DNA from: Chryseobacterium sp. 7
Lineage (GTDB): Bacteria; Bacteroidota; Bacteroidia; Flavobacteriales; Weeksellaceae
Assembly (NCBI RefSeq): GCF_003663845.1
Contig: NZ_RCCA01000001.1
Coordinates: 1 to 64,000, forward strand
DNA length: 64,000 nucleotides
Direction of reading: 5' to 3'
Shown: piece by piece, positions 63,838-64,000 of the stretch
Layout: each line of letters starts with the position of its first letter
How positions within the stretch are numbered: the stretch's first letter is position 1
Notes under the pieces: model-generated
What the model saw: the letters and a program-made list of their open reading frames with translations, nothing else
What the model was told of the DNA's origin: nothing
Database searches by the model: none
Program-made: the position numbers and the translations under genes

Positions 63838-64000
63838 CTGGATTTTCTTGTTTGGATAAAAGAATATCAGACAAATTTGGTTAATAGGAATCAGTAAACC
63901 GATACGATTAGTAGGGTCAATACTAAAGAGTACCAAATTGGACTAAAAAATACCCCTTAAGAGGTAATGTACTACAAAAAAGAGGTTGTCTCAAAAGGAT
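63838..64000. other. End of duplication copy B and probable start of another IS
   Basis: Homology with copy A ends at about 63929. The last bases, GAGGTTGTCTCAAAA (63983-63997), resemble terminal inverted repeats of Bacteroidota transposons; no gene is visible before the edge. Confidence 0.4.

Overview
The window comes from a Chryseobacterium-like member of the Flavobacteriia (Bacteroidota). The minus-strand 5' end of a 16S rRNA gene at the left edge reads like that genus, promoters follow the Bacteroidota pattern TTG/TTTG-N18-20-TAnnTTTG, there are type IX secretion (T9SS) sorting domains, and core genes have typical flavobacterial layouts (split MetH, OmpA with TSP3 repeats, a MoxR/DUF58 cluster).

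Layout. 1-1565: rRNA start with three tandem promoters and a repeat-rich spacer. 1566-5514: cysS, folE, a DinB-like gene and a lone acyltransferase-like gene. 5752-14893: one long minus-strand methionine/C1 operon (metX-like, ACT-homoserine dehydrogenase, metZ-like, an S23-type four-helix-bundle gene, split metH, metF) behind a TAnnTTTG promoter and a SAM-I riboswitch. 15047-17662: a large GH63/MGH1-like glycosidase. 17716-19122: a complete IS4-family element inside the glycosidase/osmC terminator. 19162-27230: osmC and the MoxR-DUF58-DUF4350-DUF4129-SpoIIM-RDD envelope cluster. 27397-32422: housekeeping genes (GNAT, glycosyltransferase, LpxH-like phosphoesterase, YebC, OmpA, SmpB).

From about 32.5 kb onward the window is accessory. 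32.6-36.9 kb is a replication module (HTH, toprim-RecA primase/helicase, DUF3853, winged-helix Rep-like protein, PH-domain protein) preceded by inverted and tandem repeats. 37.3-38.2 kb holds two small genes, one a DUF6876 protein. 38.6-50.1 kb is a minus-strand polymorphic-toxin locus: T9SS-sorted protein, giant SpvB/RHS-like partner, RHS protein ending in a GH-E nuclease, ankyrin-repeat candidate immunity protein and further small genes. One candidate immunity gene was interrupted at its last codons by an IS982 element, and an orphan RHS fragment lies beyond it. 50.5-51.1 kb is a decayed copy of the T9SS gene, followed by a 186-bp imperfect palindrome with no assigned function.

52.4-64 kb is a graveyard of an integrative-element backbone: an S24/XRE repressor with three lesions, the C-terminal half of a C-family DNA polymerase (dnaE) with many lesions, an N6-adenine methylase broken within its NPPY motif, and a toprim protein. 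A block (element protein, lipoprotein, toprim protein) is present twice, at about 57.9-59.76 and 61.57-63.93 kb. The copies carry different lesions. Between them sits an intact zinc-type quinone oxidoreductase gene bounded by inverted copies of a MITE-like element. The window ends in what looks like another IS end.

Functionally, the left half is ordinary chromosome whose methionine genes are jointly controlled by S-adenosylmethionine. The right half is a landing zone where toxins, element replication genes and SOS-type genes arrived and were then broken up by IS insertion, deletion and frameshift. Family names come from motif recognition by eye; no searches were run.
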